From Rhizobium sp. Q54 (GTDB taxonomy: Bacteria > Pseudomonadota > Alphaproteobacteria > UBA828), in NCBI GenBank assembly GCA_945892755.1, contig CAMDDO010000001.1, forward strand, positions 62,001-126,000: DNA of 64,000 bases, given 5' to 3'. The notes beneath the pieces are model-generated. The model saw only the letters and a list, made by a program, of their open reading frames with translations, was not told where the DNA came from and did no database searches. The first letter of the stretch is position 1. Each line of letters begins with the position of its first letter. Shown here in pieces: positions 19,066 through 29,520 of this stretch. The position numbers and the translations under genes were made by a program.

Positions 19066-19989
19066 TCACTTCCCAGGCTGAGCCTGCCAAAGCGAAACGA
19101 GACCGTCAAGCCTGAGCCGTGCCGGCACGATCGCCTCGCCGAGCCGCGAGCCAAGAGAATCCAACCAATCCTCCTCGATTCCCTCGCGCCTGAGCTCACG
19201 CAAAGGCAGCTCGGCGGACACCGCCGCGCCGGTTTCGAGCCATTTGCGGGCTTCGGGCTCACCCCCGATCGCATCGATCAGGCCGGCTGCCTCGGCCTGG
19301 CGGCCGGTGAAGATGCGGCCGTCCGCGAGCGTGAGCACGGCCTCGCGCGGCAGCCTGCGCCGCTCGGCCACCAAATCGACGAACATGCCATAGGTGTCGT
19401 CGATCACCGCCTTGGTTGCCACGCGCGCCTCGTCGGTCAGCGGCTCGAACGGCGAGGGCTGCGCCTTCAGGGGCGTGCTCTTGATCGCCTCGGCATTGAT
19501 ACCGAGATCGGCGAGCAGCTCGGTCAGCTCGGCGGTCTGCAAGATCACCCCGATCGAACCGGTAATGCTCGAGATGCGCGCAAGCAGGTGGTCGGCGGCG
19601 AGCGCCACCATATAGGCGGCCGAGGTAGCGGTGGTGCCCATGACCGCGACCACCGGCTTCTTTTCGGCGACGCGGCGCAATGCGAGATAGGTCGATTCTC
19701 CACCGGTCGCGGTGCCACCCGGACTATCGATCCTGACGATTACCGCCTTCACGGACGAATCATCGGCGATTTCGTCGAGCGCGGTCTCAAGCTTGGGGTC
19801 GTCGAGCACGATGCCATCGAGCCAGAGCCGAACCACGTGGTCGCGCGGCACGCCGTCGAAACCGAAGCGGCCCACCGCGACAATCGCGAGCGCGACGAGG
19901 GCCACGATTCCAAGCGTGCGCCAAATGATGACGCCGCGCTTGAGGCGGCGCCGCTCAATCAGACGATCGGGATCGAAGGCCATGATCAC
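19066..19989 (-). CDS. sppA: Signal peptide peptidase SppA (short form)
   Basis: The 307-residue protein has one N-terminal membrane anchor (about residues 20-42) and a single ClpP-like serine protease domain. The nucleophile is probably S123 in ATSAAYM and the general-base lysine K175 in STPLKAQPSPF. RIDSPGG and ITGSIGV are family motifs. It degrades cleaved signal peptides at the membrane. It lies between rpsA and ihfB, the usual order in this class. Confidence 0.92.
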   Translation of the reverse strand: MIMAFDPDRLIERRRLKRGVIIWRTLGIVALVALAIVAVGRFGFDGVPRDHVVRLWLDGIVLDDPKLETALDEIADDSSVKAVIVRIDSPGGTATGGESTYLALRRVAEKKPVVAVMGTTATSAAYMVALAADHLLARISSITGSIGVILQTAELTELLADLGINAEAIKSTPLKAQPSPFEPLTDEARVATKAVIDDTYGMFVDLVAERRRLPREAVLTLADGRIFTGRQAEAAGLIDAIGGEPEARKWLETGAAVSAELPLRELRREGIEEDWLDSLGSRLGEAIVPARLRLDGLVSLWQAQPGK

Positions 19990-20075
19990 CGCCCCTGCGG
20001 CCGGACACGGGACCGACCGCCTAGATCGCGCGCGGCCCGCCCGGCTTTACGCGGCCGGGCAGGCGCCGGCCGTGT

Positions 20076-21791
20076 TCAGCTGCCGTCGCTTTTTTGCTCT
20101 TTCTTGCGGCTCAGCGCGGCGCCGAGAATATCGCCGAGGCTCGCGCCGCTGTCGGCGGAACCGAAATCCGCCATCGCCTGCTTTTCCTCTTCGACCTCAA
20201 GCGCCTTGATCGAGAGCTGGGCGCGCCGCCCGCCGCGCTCGATCGTCATGATCTTGGCGTCGAGCTTGTTGCCGACCGCAAAGCGATCGGGACGCTGCTC
20301 GCCGCGCTCCCGCGCTAGGTCGGCGCGCCGGATGAAACCCATCATGCCGTCGAGGAAGCTGACCTCGATTCCGCCATCGGTCACCGCCGTCACCGTGCAG
20401 GTCACGGTCTCGCCCTTGCGCGAGTCGAGACCGCGCATCGGATCGTCGGAGAGTTGCTTGATGCCGAGCCCGATGCGCTCCTTCTCGGTGTCGATCGAGG
20501 TCACCTTGGCCTTGATCACGTCGCCTTTCTTGTAGCGCTGAATCGCTTCCTCGCCGGCGACCTGCCAATCGATATCGGACATGTGGACCATGCCGAAGAT
20601 CTCGCCCGGCAATTCGACGAACAGGCCGAATTCGGTGATGTTCTTGATCTCGCCCTGGACCTCGCTGCCCTCGGGCTGTTTATCGGCGAAGCTCTGCCAT
20701 GGATTGGGCATGCACTGCTTGAGACCGAGGCTGATGCGCCGCTTTTCGGGATCGACATCCAAGACCATGACCTCGACTTCCTGGCTGGTCGAGACGATCT
20801 TGCCAGGATGCACGTTCTTCTTGGTCCAGCTCATTTCCGAGACGTGCACCAGGCCCTCGACGCCGGCCTCGAGCTCGACGAATGCGCCATAGTCGGTGAT
20901 GTTGGTCACGCGACCCGTGAGCTTCATGTTGGCCGGGTATTTGGCGACCACGCCCTGCCACGGATCGGCCTCGAGCTGCTTCATGCCAAGGCTGATGCGC
21001 TGGGTCTCGGGATTGAACCGGATGACTTGAACCTTGACCGGTTGGCTGATGTGGAGCGCTTCGGATGGATGGTTGATGCGCTTCCACGAAATGTCGGTGA
21101 CGTGGAGCAGACCATCGACGCCGCCAAGATCGACGAACGCGCCGTAATCGGTGATGTTCTTGACGATGCCTTCGAGGATCTGGCCTTCGTGCAGATCGGC
21201 AATCAATTGGGTGCGCTGTTCGGCGCGCGTGTCCTCAAGCACCGCGCGACGCGAGACCACGATGTTGCCGCGCCGGCGATCCATTTTGAGAATCTGGAAT
21301 TGCTGCTCGGTGCCAAGCAAGGGCGTGACGTCGCGCATCGGCCGGATATCGACCTGGCTGCCCGGCAGGAACGCAACCGCACCACCGAGATCGACCGTGA
21401 AGCCGCCTTTGACGCGGCCGAACAAGACACCGGAGACGCGTTCGTTGTTCTTGTAACCCTGCTCGAGCTTCTCCCAAGCTTCCTCGCGCCGCGCGCGTTC
21501 GCGTGACAACGAGGCCTCGCCGCGCTTGGTCTCGATGCGATCGATGAAGACCTCGACGGTATCGCCCACTTTCAACTCGGCGGTCTGACCCGGCGCGCTG
21601 AATTCCCTGAGCGGTACGCGGCCTTCGACCTTGAGCCCGACGTCGATCACCGCGGCGTCATTCTCGATCGCGATGATGCGGCCCTTGACGACGCCGCCTT
21701 CGAAGCGCGGCTTGTCGCTAACAAATTCATCGAGCAGGTCCGCGAACCGCTCCTTGCGCGGCGATGCCGCGGTCATGGTCTCAGTCGTCAT
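20076..21791 (-). CDS. rpsA: 30S ribosomal protein S1
   Basis: The 571-residue product has six S1 (OB-fold) repeats. The third to fifth are the most regular, with NITDYGAFV or NITEFGLFV in each. The protein delivers mRNA to the 30S subunit. The ATG at 21791 has a clear AGGAGAAG ribosome site just upstream, while the open frame continues without support. A 7-bp GC hairpin at 20039-20060 follows the stop but has no T-run, so it is a weak terminator at best. cmk lies upstream, the common bacterial cmk-rpsA order. Confidence 0.96.
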   Translation of the reverse strand: MTTETMTAASPRKERFADLLDEFVSDKPRFEGGVVKGRIIAIENDAAVIDVGLKVEGRVPLREFSAPGQTAELKVGDTVEVFIDRIETKRGEASLSRERARREEAWEKLEQGYKNNERVSGVLFGRVKGGFTVDLGGAVAFLPGSQVDIRPMRDVTPLLGTEQQFQILKMDRRRGNIVVSRRAVLEDTRAEQRTQLIADLHEGQILEGIVKNITDYGAFVDLGGVDGLLHVTDISWKRINHPSEALHISQPVKVQVIRFNPETQRISLGMKQLEADPWQGVVAKYPANMKLTGRVTNITDYGAFVELEAGVEGLVHVSEMSWTKKNVHPGKIVSTSQEVEVMVLDVDPEKRRISLGLKQCMPNPWQSFADKQPEGSEVQGEIKNITEFGLFVELPGEIFGMVHMSDIDWQVAGEEAIQRYKKGDVIKAKVTSIDTEKERIGLGIKQLSDDPMRGLDSRKGETVTCTVTAVTDGGIEVSFLDGMMGFIRRADLARERGEQRPDRFAVGNKLDAKIMTIERGGRRAQLSIKALEVEEEKQAMADFGSADSGASLGDILGAALSRKKEQKSDGS

Positions 21792-21939
21792 CACTTCTCC
21801 TGGTCGACGCCCGGAGAGATCCGGACGTGCGGCGCGTCTCGATGCGCCGCGGTTTGTTGTGAAACACCGCGGGCGCCGGACAGCGGCGCCCAATAGAAAA
21901 CTCTAGTCTGCACGCTCCAACCGGCGAGCGTGTGGACGG

Positions 21940-22575
21940 TCATCCGCCCTTCGAGTCGATAAAGCCAACCGCCCGATGGAAGACCTCGTCCGGGCCGAGG
22001 TCGGTGGTATCGATCACCAGCGCGTCATCGGCCGGCTTCAGCGGAGCGACCTCGCGACTACCGTCTCGCGCGTCACGTTCCGCCATTTCCTCAAGAACGC
22101 GGGATTCTATAGCCTTGTTGCCCTTTTCCCGCAACTGCTTCACGCGCCTGGTGGCGCGGATTTCGAGGCTGGCGGTGACGAAAATCTTGGCCTCGGCGTC
22201 CGGAAACACGACCGTCCCGATATCGCGCCCATCGAGCACGGCACCCGGCGGGCTGCGCCCGTAGCGGCGTTGATAGTTAAGAAGTGCCGAACGAACCCCG
22301 GGATGGGCCGCGACGATCGACGCCGCCTGACTGACCCGCTCGCTACGCAAATCGGCCCGATCCATGTCGTCGGGCTCGAGCGAAGCAGCGATTTCGGCCG
22401 CGACCACGGCATCGTTCGGGTCGAGCCCGGCGCCGAGCAGACGCGCCGCCACCGCCCGGTAAAGCTTGCCCGTGTCGAGGAAGCTGAGCCGGTAATGCGT
22501 GGCGAGGCGGCGCGCCAGCGTGCCCTTGCCTGACGCCGCCGGCCCGTCGACCGCGATCACGCGTGCGCGCGCCAA
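21940..22575 (-). CDS. cmk: Cytidylate kinase
   Basis: This 211-residue P-loop kinase phosphorylates CMP and dCMP. The Walker A loop GPAASGKGT is at residues 11-19. LDTGKLYRAVA matches the nucleotide monophosphate binding region, and LDGRDIGTVVFPDA is the family signature. The LID-region RVKQLREKGN follows. It begins seven bases after aroA ends, making an aroA-cmk-rpsA string. Confidence 0.95.
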   Translation of the reverse strand: MARARVIAVDGPAASGKGTLARRLATHYRLSFLDTGKLYRAVAARLLGAGLDPNDAVVAAEIAASLEPDDMDRADLRSERVSQAASIVAAHPGVRSALLNYQRRYGRSPPGAVLDGRDIGTVVFPDAEAKIFVTASLEIRATRRVKQLREKGNKAIESRVLEEMAERDARDGSREVAPLKPADDALVIDTTDLGPDEVFHRAVGFIDSKGG

Positions 22576-22582
22576 GGCTGGC

Positions 22583-24481
<1,899 letters not shown>

Positions 24482-24570
24482 CTAAACGGAGCGCGTGCCA
24501 GGCTCTTGCACCGCGTGGCACGCAACCCTATCGTCGAGTCTCGCGCGGTCCGCGCGTCCCAAATCTTTCC

Positions 24571-24646
<76 letters not shown>

Positions 24647-24651
24647 ATATA

Positions 24652-24687
24652 ATCAGGGGCTTAGCTGGAAACGGCTAAGCCCCTGAT
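24652..24687. terminator. Long hairpin between tRNA-Ala and the convergent dioxygenase gene
   Basis: A perfect 14-base-pair stem (24652-24665 and 24674-24687) has an 8-base loop and begins six bases after the tRNA CCA. Neither side has a classical T-run; the minus strand continues as TATATT. It is probably a shared terminator for the tRNA and the minus-strand dioxygenase gene ending at 24708. Confidence 0.7.
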
Positions 24688-24707
24688 GGTTGATGGGCCA
24701 ACCTCTC

Positions 24708-25364
24708 TCAGCTGGCCTCGACCACGATGTCGAAGTGGCCGGCACGCGCGCCCGGCTCAGTTCCGGGGGCCGGCTGGAAATCGACCAGGAGCCTGCGTTG
24801 CTCGTCGGGAGCGAGACGCGAGAACAGGCCGTCGCGCGCATTGCTAGGCGCGCCAACCACATAAAGCTGCGTGACCAGGCGGTGAATTCCCACGGCGCTC
24901 ACCATGACGTGGATGTGCGGCGTCCGCCCCGCATAGGGCACTGGCTGGATGGTTCGAAAGCGATAGCTGCCTTCGGCATCGGTGAGCGCTGCGCCGTAAC
25001 CTTGGAATCCGGGATCGGGCAAGCCTTCTTGTTCGTCATCAATATGGTGATAGCGGCCACCGAAATCGCATTGCCAAATTTCGATGAGCGCCCCGGCCCG
25101 CGGCGCACCATCGGTACCAAGCACCCGGCCCGAGACAAGCGCGATTTGCCCCAAGGCGTGAGGCTTTCCTGCAACCGACACGAGGTCAGCGTCAAGCTCG
25201 GGCGGCTTGGACGCCGGATAAAATGGCCCGGCCGGCTGCGCCGGTGTCGGCTCAAGCACTTGGGCGGCGCTCGCGCGTCGGCCAAATCGCCCGAGCGCTA
25301 GGCTGGCGCCGCCGGCCAAAACGGCGCTGAAAAGATGACGCCGCGTCAAAGAGCGTGCGTGCAC
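24708..25364 (-). CDS. Tat-exported intradiol ring-cleavage dioxygenase (protocatechuate 3,4-dioxygenase-like)
   Basis: The 218-residue protein opens with a twin-arginine signal (TRRHLF, then a hydrophobic stretch ending near AAQ at residue 35), followed by an intradiol dioxygenase domain. The four non-haem iron ligands can be placed as Y in GGRYHH, Y in PVPYAGR and the two histidines of TPHIH. Such enzymes open catechol-type rings between the hydroxyls with O2. Cytoplasmic PcaGH and CatA lack a signal, so this belongs to the exported branch, for which physiological substrates are mostly unproven. The start is GTG (25364). The operator-like palindrome at 25465 lies upstream, between this gene and the divergent hydrolase. 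Confidence 0.82.
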   Translation of the reverse strand: MHARSLTRRHLFSAVLAGGASLALGRFGRRASAAQVLEPTPAQPAGPFYPASKPPELDADLVSVAGKPHALGQIALVSGRVLGTDGAPRAGALIEIWQCDFGGRYHHIDDEQEGLPDPGFQGYGAALTDAEGSYRFRTIQPVPYAGRTPHIHVMVSAVGIHRLVTQLYVVGAPSNARDGLFSRLAPDEQRRLLVDFQPAPGTEPGARAGHFDIVVEAS

Positions 25365-25464
25365 TCGCGGCCCCTTTTTATGCGGTGTCGCACTTCAGAC
25401 TTAGCGCGACGGATTCGCCAATCCAATAGACACTCCCGCTGGATCGGCACAAGGTTTCTGGATA

Positions 25465-25474
25465 TTGTATACAA
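25465..25474. promoter_or_regulatory. Operator-like palindrome TTGTATACAA in a divergent promoter region
   Basis: A perfect 10-base palindrome lies in the 177-base gap between the divergent dioxygenase and hydrolase genes. It matches the TTGTATAC-type sites bound by many GntR/FCD regulators, and shares eight bases with a site at the promoter of the GntR/FCD gene near 59.6 kb. The minus strand reads TACAAT here, which could also serve as a -10 element. Confidence 0.5.
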
Positions 25475-25541
25475 AATGCAGTGCGGGTGGGGCGCGCGGC
25501 GTGGGCCGCTATGACGGGGGCTCGCAAAGGCAGGGGATAGA

Positions 25542-26357
25542 GTGACACTCAGCGAAATCGACGTCGAGGTTGCGGGCCATCGCGCGCACGCTTGGGAAGG
25601 CGGCGCGGGTTTTCCGATCCTCATGCTGCATGGCTCGGGGCCGGGTGCCGGCACGATCGGCAATTGGCGCCTCGTGCTCGAGCCCTTGGCATCGCGCTAT
25701 CGGGTGCTGGCGAGCGATTTGATCGGCTTCGGCCAATCGGCGCGCAAAAAGACCGAGCCCTATTTCGATCCCGCGCTATGGCTGGCCCAAGCCGAGGGCC
25801 TGCTGCAACGGCTCCCCTCCGGCCCGGTCGGCATTATTGGGCATTCGGTCTCCGGCGCGCTTGCGTTGAAGCTCGCCGCGCGGAACCCGGAGCGTGTCGT
25901 CAAGGTTTTGACCACGGGCTCGATGGGCCATCGCTTCAAGGCCAATCGCTATACCGAGGAATGTTGGAACTTCCCCGAGACCAAAGACGCGCTGCGCTCG
26001 GCGGTCGGCAATCTGGTTTACGATGCCGCGGTGATCACCGAGGAATTCCTCGACAATCGCATGAAGATTCTGCACGGCGGCGATTACGCGCCCTATTTCA
26101 GATCGATGTTCGCCGGCGACAAACAGCGCTATATCGATGCGGCGGCGCTTGGCGATGACGAGTTGAAACGCATTCGCGCCGATGTTTTGATGCTGCACGG
26201 GCGGGACGACAAGCCGTTCCCCTGTGCCGACAACACGCTGGTGCTCGCGCCCAAGATCGCGCGCGCGGATGCCATGGTGATCGCGCGCTGCGGCCATTCG
26301 CCGGCGCTCGAACATCCGCAGAAATTAGTCGCTGCCGCCCACATGCTGTTCGGCTGA
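25542..26357 (+). CDS. Alpha/beta hydrolase, meta-cleavage-product hydrolase type
   Basis: The 271-residue alpha/beta hydrolase has the oxyanion region HGSGPGAGTIGNW typical of carbon-carbon bond hydrolases such as XylF, BphD and HsaD. The nucleophile elbow is GHSVSG, the acid is in HGRDDKPFP and the histidine is in CGHSPALEHP. Enzymes of this group cleave 2-hydroxy-6-oxohexa-2,4-dienoates from extradiol ring opening, but amide and ester hydrolases look similar. The start is GTG with AGGGGATA ahead. It leads a forward operon with a Rid protein, an amidohydrolase and an ACMSD-like enzyme. Confidence 0.8.
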   Translation: MTLSEIDVEVAGHRAHAWEGGAGFPILMLHGSGPGAGTIGNWRLVLEPLASRYRVLASDLIGFGQSARKKTEPYFDPALWLAQAEGLLQRLPSGPVGIIGHSVSGALALKLAARNPERVVKVLTTGSMGHRFKANRYTEECWNFPETKDALRSAVGNLVYDAAVITEEFLDNRMKILHGGDYAPYFRSMFAGDKQRYIDAAALGDDELKRIRADVLMLHGRDDKPFPCADNTLVLAPKIARADAMVIARCGHSPALEHPQKLVAAAHMLFG

Positions 26358-26387
26358 TACGATCAACAAAACTCAGGGAGACTGAAG

Positions 26388-26795
26388 GTGTCGCAATTGA
26401 AGATGCAACGGGTCTTGACCGATAAAGTGGCCGAGCCGCCGCCCGGCTTCTGGTCGAATTGCAAGCGGATCGGCGACTGGTTCTGGGTTTCGGGCTTTGT
26501 CGCGCTCGACAAGGACGGCGACATCGTCGGCCCGAACGACCCCGGCGCTCAGGCGCGTTATATTTTCTCAAACATCAAGCACTATGTCGAGGCCGCCGGC
26601 GGCAAGATGTCGGACGTGGTCAAGCTCAACATCTATTTGACCGACATGCGCCATCGCCCCGCGGTCTTGGAAGCGCGGCGGCAATTCTTCAGCGGCGACT
26701 TTCCGTGTTCGACTCTGGTTGGCGTCACCTCGCTGTTCGATGTTCGCGCGTTCGTCGAGATCGATTGTTCCGGCCATATCGGCTCCAGCTCCTGA
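26388..26795 (+). CDS. RidA/YjgF/YER057c superfamily protein lacking the deaminase arginine
   Basis: This 135-residue protein has the Rid fold (VSGFVALDKDGDIVG, then NIKHYVEAAGGKMSDVV and YLTDM). In E. coli RidA the imine substrate is held by R105 in the FPARS segment; here the aligned segment is FPCST, so that arginine is serine. Rid subfamilies without it do not show classical imine deaminase activity, and several occur in catabolic operons. Its place beside an ACMSD-like enzyme recalls 2-aminomuconate deaminase, which is also a Rid protein. The start GTG has CAGGGAGA upstream, and the gap from the hydrolase is 30 bases. Confidence 0.8.
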   Translation: MSQLKMQRVLTDKVAEPPPGFWSNCKRIGDWFWVSGFVALDKDGDIVGPNDPGAQARYIFSNIKHYVEAAGGKMSDVVKLNIYLTDMRHRPAVLEARRQFFSGDFPCSTLVGVTSLFDVRAFVEIDCSGHIGSSS

Positions 26796-26829
26796 GCGGA
26801 GCGACCATTGATGCCCAAGGAGGCTCGTC

Positions 26830-28191
26830 ATGCGTAAGCACATCCGTTGCGGCAGGCTTTTCACCGGACTCTCGGACAAAGCCGAGAGGGATCAGACCAT
26901 CGTCATCAATGACGAGCGGATCGACTATGTCGGCCCAACCGCAGGCGCGCCGAAAGCGGCGCCGGGCGAACAGGTGGTCGATCATTCCAAGCACTTCGTG
27001 TTGCCCGGGCTGATCGACGTTCACGTCCATCTCGCTTATGGCAATTGCAAAACGGAAGAGGACATCGACCTCTACGCGCCGGTCGAATTTCGCGCGCTGC
27101 GCGGGCTCGAAGCAGCGCAGCGCGTGTTGAAGGCGGGCTTCACCTCGATCTGCGACCCGGCGACCAGCGGCCTGGTCTCGCCCTCGATTCGCGATGCGAT
27201 CGAGGCCAATTTGTTCGTCGGCCCGCGCGTCTCGGCCTCCGGCCCGCAAATCACCAACCGCCAGGGCCTGACCGACTGGTACCCGACCTGGATCGGCGTG
27301 CCCTCGACCGCGATCGGTGTGCTCTGCAAGGACGCCGCCGAAGGCGTCGCCGAAATCCGGAAAGAGGTGAAGGACGGCGTCGACTTCATCAAGATCGCCA
27401 TGGACGGCGATTCGATGAACCCGACAAGCAGCACGCTGACCGCCGGCTACAACCAGGAAGAAATCACCGCCATGGTGCGCGAGGCGCATCGCCTCGGCAA
27501 GAAGGTGGTGGTCCATGCGCGCGGCGATGAGGCAACGCTTTATTCGGCCCGCGCCGGCGTCGACGTGATCCTGCACGCCTCGTACATGACCGAGAAGACG
27601 CTTGAAGAAGTGGCGAAGAGCGGCGCGATGCTCTGCCCGTCCTATCTGCTCCTGGTCAACAATATCGATTTCACCCGGCCCGGCGATGGCGCCTATCCGG
27701 CCTTCCCCGACGCCCATAAGCGCGAGCTCGAGGCCGGCGCGAAAATCCACACGCTCGGCCGCAAGGCCGGCGTGAAATATCTGGTCGGCACGGATTCGGG
27801 CTTCGCCATCACGCCCTATGGCGAGTGGCATGCGCGCGAGCTTGAAACCTTCGTCAAATATTTCGGCTTCTCGGCCGCCGAGGCGATCAAATGCGCGACC
27901 GTCAACAATGGCATGTTCGTGCGCCATGCCGGCCATGTCGGCTCGCTCGAAAAAGGTCGCTTCGCCGATATCCTCGTGTTCGATGGCGACCCCTTGGCCG
28001 ATATCGCGCAATTGCAGGATCGCTCGCGCGTTCGCGAGATCTTCCTCGGCGGCGACGCGGTGACGCACGAGGTCAATCCGAAGGCGCATCGTTTGCGCTC
28101 GGAGTTCTCCTACCAAATGTGGAACGACGTCTATAGCCAGGCGCGTATCGCGGAACTGAAGCGCGAGCACACGCGCCACGCGGCCGAATAA
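26830..28191 (+). CDS. Metal-dependent amidohydrolase, paralog 2
   Basis: This 453-residue amidohydrolase is close to the one at 54694-56100. Candidate metal ligands are HVHLAY, the lysine in DFIKIAMDGD, histidines in VVVHARG and VILHASYM, and the aspartate in VGTDSGFA. The segment PYGEWHARELE is shared with the third paralog. It resembles imidazolonepropionase- and prolidase-like hydrolases acting on cyclic or peptide-like amides, but the substrate is unknown. AGGAGG stands 13 bases before the ATG. It ends in TRHAAE. It lies third in the forward operon. Confidence 0.82.
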   Translation: MRKHIRCGRLFTGLSDKAERDQTIVINDERIDYVGPTAGAPKAAPGEQVVDHSKHFVLPGLIDVHVHLAYGNCKTEEDIDLYAPVEFRALRGLEAAQRVLKAGFTSICDPATSGLVSPSIRDAIEANLFVGPRVSASGPQITNRQGLTDWYPTWIGVPSTAIGVLCKDAAEGVAEIRKEVKDGVDFIKIAMDGDSMNPTSSTLTAGYNQEEITAMVREAHRLGKKVVVHARGDEATLYSARAGVDVILHASYMTEKTLEEVAKSGAMLCPSYLLLVNNIDFTRPGDGAYPAFPDAHKRELEAGAKIHTLGRKAGVKYLVGTDSGFAITPYGEWHARELETFVKYFGFSAAEAIKCATVNNGMFVRHAGHVGSLEKGRFADILVFDGDPLADIAQLQDRSRVREIFLGGDAVTHEVNPKAHRLRSEFSYQMWNDVYSQARIAELKREHTRHAAE

Positions 28192-28210
28192 GGGAAAGGA
28201 CTGAACCATC

Positions 28211-29335
28211 ATGGGAGAGCGGTGGGTCTTATCGGCAGATAGCCACGTCATCGAACCGAGCGATTTGTGGCAGAAGACGATTGGCAAGAAATGGGGCGAC
28301 AAGGTGCCCCATCTGGTCAATCAACATAAGGGCGTGAAGGCGAAGTTCTTCTTCACCGGGCACGAATATGTCCGAATCGATGAGATCGTCGAAGGCGATC
28401 CCGAGCTACAGGCAAAGCTTGTGGCGTCGGGCACGAAACCGAGCGTGCGCGTGCAGTGCATGGACGAAGACGGCGTTTGGGGCGAGATCGTCAACGCGAC
28501 CTGGACCCTCTATTCGCTGCGCATTCCGAACGACGATCTGGTGCGCGACGTCTGCCGCGCCTTCAACAACTGGCTGGCCGACTATTGCAAGGTTGCGCCG
28601 AAGCGGCTCTACGGCACCGCGATGGTGCACATGGAAGACGTCAACTGGGCCTGCAAGGAGCTCGAACGCGCCGCCAAACTCGGCCTCAAGAGCGTGCTGA
28701 TCAATTGCGACACGCGGCCGAAGTGGAAGCCCTATCAGGACAAGTCCTACGACAAGTTCTGGGCCCGCGCGCAAGAGCTGAACATGCCGGTGACGCTGCA
28801 CATCATCACCGGCAACGTCGTCGACCTGTTCACGCTCCATGGCGATCGGCGCATCAACATACCGCGCTATACGCTCGAACTGTTCAATGAAGCAGGCTGG
28901 ACGCTTGGCAATGAATTCATCTTCGGCGGCATTCTTGACCGCTTCCCAAAGCTGAAAGTTATTCTGTCCGAATACGAAGTCTCGTGGCTGCCGCATTGGC
29001 TGTTCCGCATGCGCCAGCTCCAGAAGAATTTCATGCCGGCGATGCGCATGCCCGAAATCAAGCGGCCGATCGACGACTACATGACCCAAGTGCATCACGG
29101 CCTGATCGACGATCCCTTGCTCGATGAGGCGCTCAAGCATGTTGACTCGAAGACGGTGATGTGGGGCTCGGACTTCCCGCACGCGCGCTGCACCTATCCG
29201 AATACGCACAAGGTGATCGATAAGCTTTATGGCCACCTCGACCGGAAGACGCGCGACGACATCACGATTTACAACTGCGCGCGCTTCTATGGCTTCGACT
29301 TGCCTGCGAGCCTGAGACGGCAGGCGGCGGAGTAG
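28211..29335 (+). CDS. Amidohydrolase-2 family protein (ACMSD-like decarboxylase or hydrolase)
   Basis: The 374-residue TIM-barrel protein belongs to the amidohydrolase-2 group that includes 2-amino-3-carboxymuconate-semialdehyde decarboxylase and gamma-resorcylate decarboxylase. Metal ligands appear in SADSHVIEP, PVTLHIITG and MWGSDFPHAR. Unlike the paralogous amidohydrolases nearby it has no beta-sandwich. It ends the operon 19 bases after the amidohydrolase. Its C terminus RRQAAE echoes that of three other window proteins. The nature of its carboxylate or amide substrate is open. Confidence 0.82.
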   Translation: MGERWVLSADSHVIEPSDLWQKTIGKKWGDKVPHLVNQHKGVKAKFFFTGHEYVRIDEIVEGDPELQAKLVASGTKPSVRVQCMDEDGVWGEIVNATWTLYSLRIPNDDLVRDVCRAFNNWLADYCKVAPKRLYGTAMVHMEDVNWACKELERAAKLGLKSVLINCDTRPKWKPYQDKSYDKFWARAQELNMPVTLHIITGNVVDLFTLHGDRRINIPRYTLELFNEAGWTLGNEFIFGGILDRFPKLKVILSEYEVSWLPHWLFRMRQLQKNFMPAMRMPEIKRPIDDYMTQVHHGLIDDPLLDEALKHVDSKTVMWGSDFPHARCTYPNTHKVIDKLYGHLDRKTRDDITIYNCARFYGFDLPASLRRQAAE

Positions 29336-29360
29336 AACTGATACGCCCCGCACGAGAACC

Positions 29361-29384
29361 CTTCCTCCCCGGACAGGGAGGAAG
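29361..29384. repeat. Intergenic palindrome after the ACMSD-like gene
   Basis: A perfect 9-bp stem (CTTCCTCCC / GGGAGGAAG, loop of six) is followed directly by a second palindromic stretch around ACGCATGCGC (about 29387-29406). The layout resembles the element near 63.45 kb, which also joins pyrimidine-rich stems to a GCATGC core. It may also act as a terminator for the operon, though there is no T-run. Confidence 0.55.
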
Positions 29385-29520
29385 GCGCAAACGCATGCGC
29401 TTGCGGGGTTGGTGGGGCGAATGCTGATCGGGCAAGGCCCGGTCGATCGCGTGCGGTTTGAAAGAGCGACCCCAACCTATTGCGCGTGACCGGACAACGA
29501 CCCGCCTCTAAATTGCTCCG

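Noticed and set aside
20039-20060. Terminator after rpsA
   Set aside because: A 7-bp GC hairpin is there but no T-run follows on the minus strand, so it is not listed as a separate terminator.
20454-21506. 350-codon plus-strand frame opposite rpsA
   Set aside because: It mirrors the S1 repeats in the opposite frame, giving a repetitive DxxFxxLxL pattern; a shadow of ribosomal protein S1.
26725-28320. 531-codon minus-strand frame opposite the amidohydrolase at 26.8 kb
   Set aside because: It is antisense to a gene with a good ribosome site and intact metal ligands, and crosses gene boundaries.
29361-29410. CRISPR-like array in the palindrome-rich gaps
   Set aside because: There is no regular repeat-spacer pattern; repeats are inverted hairpins and not direct repeats, and no cas gene is present.
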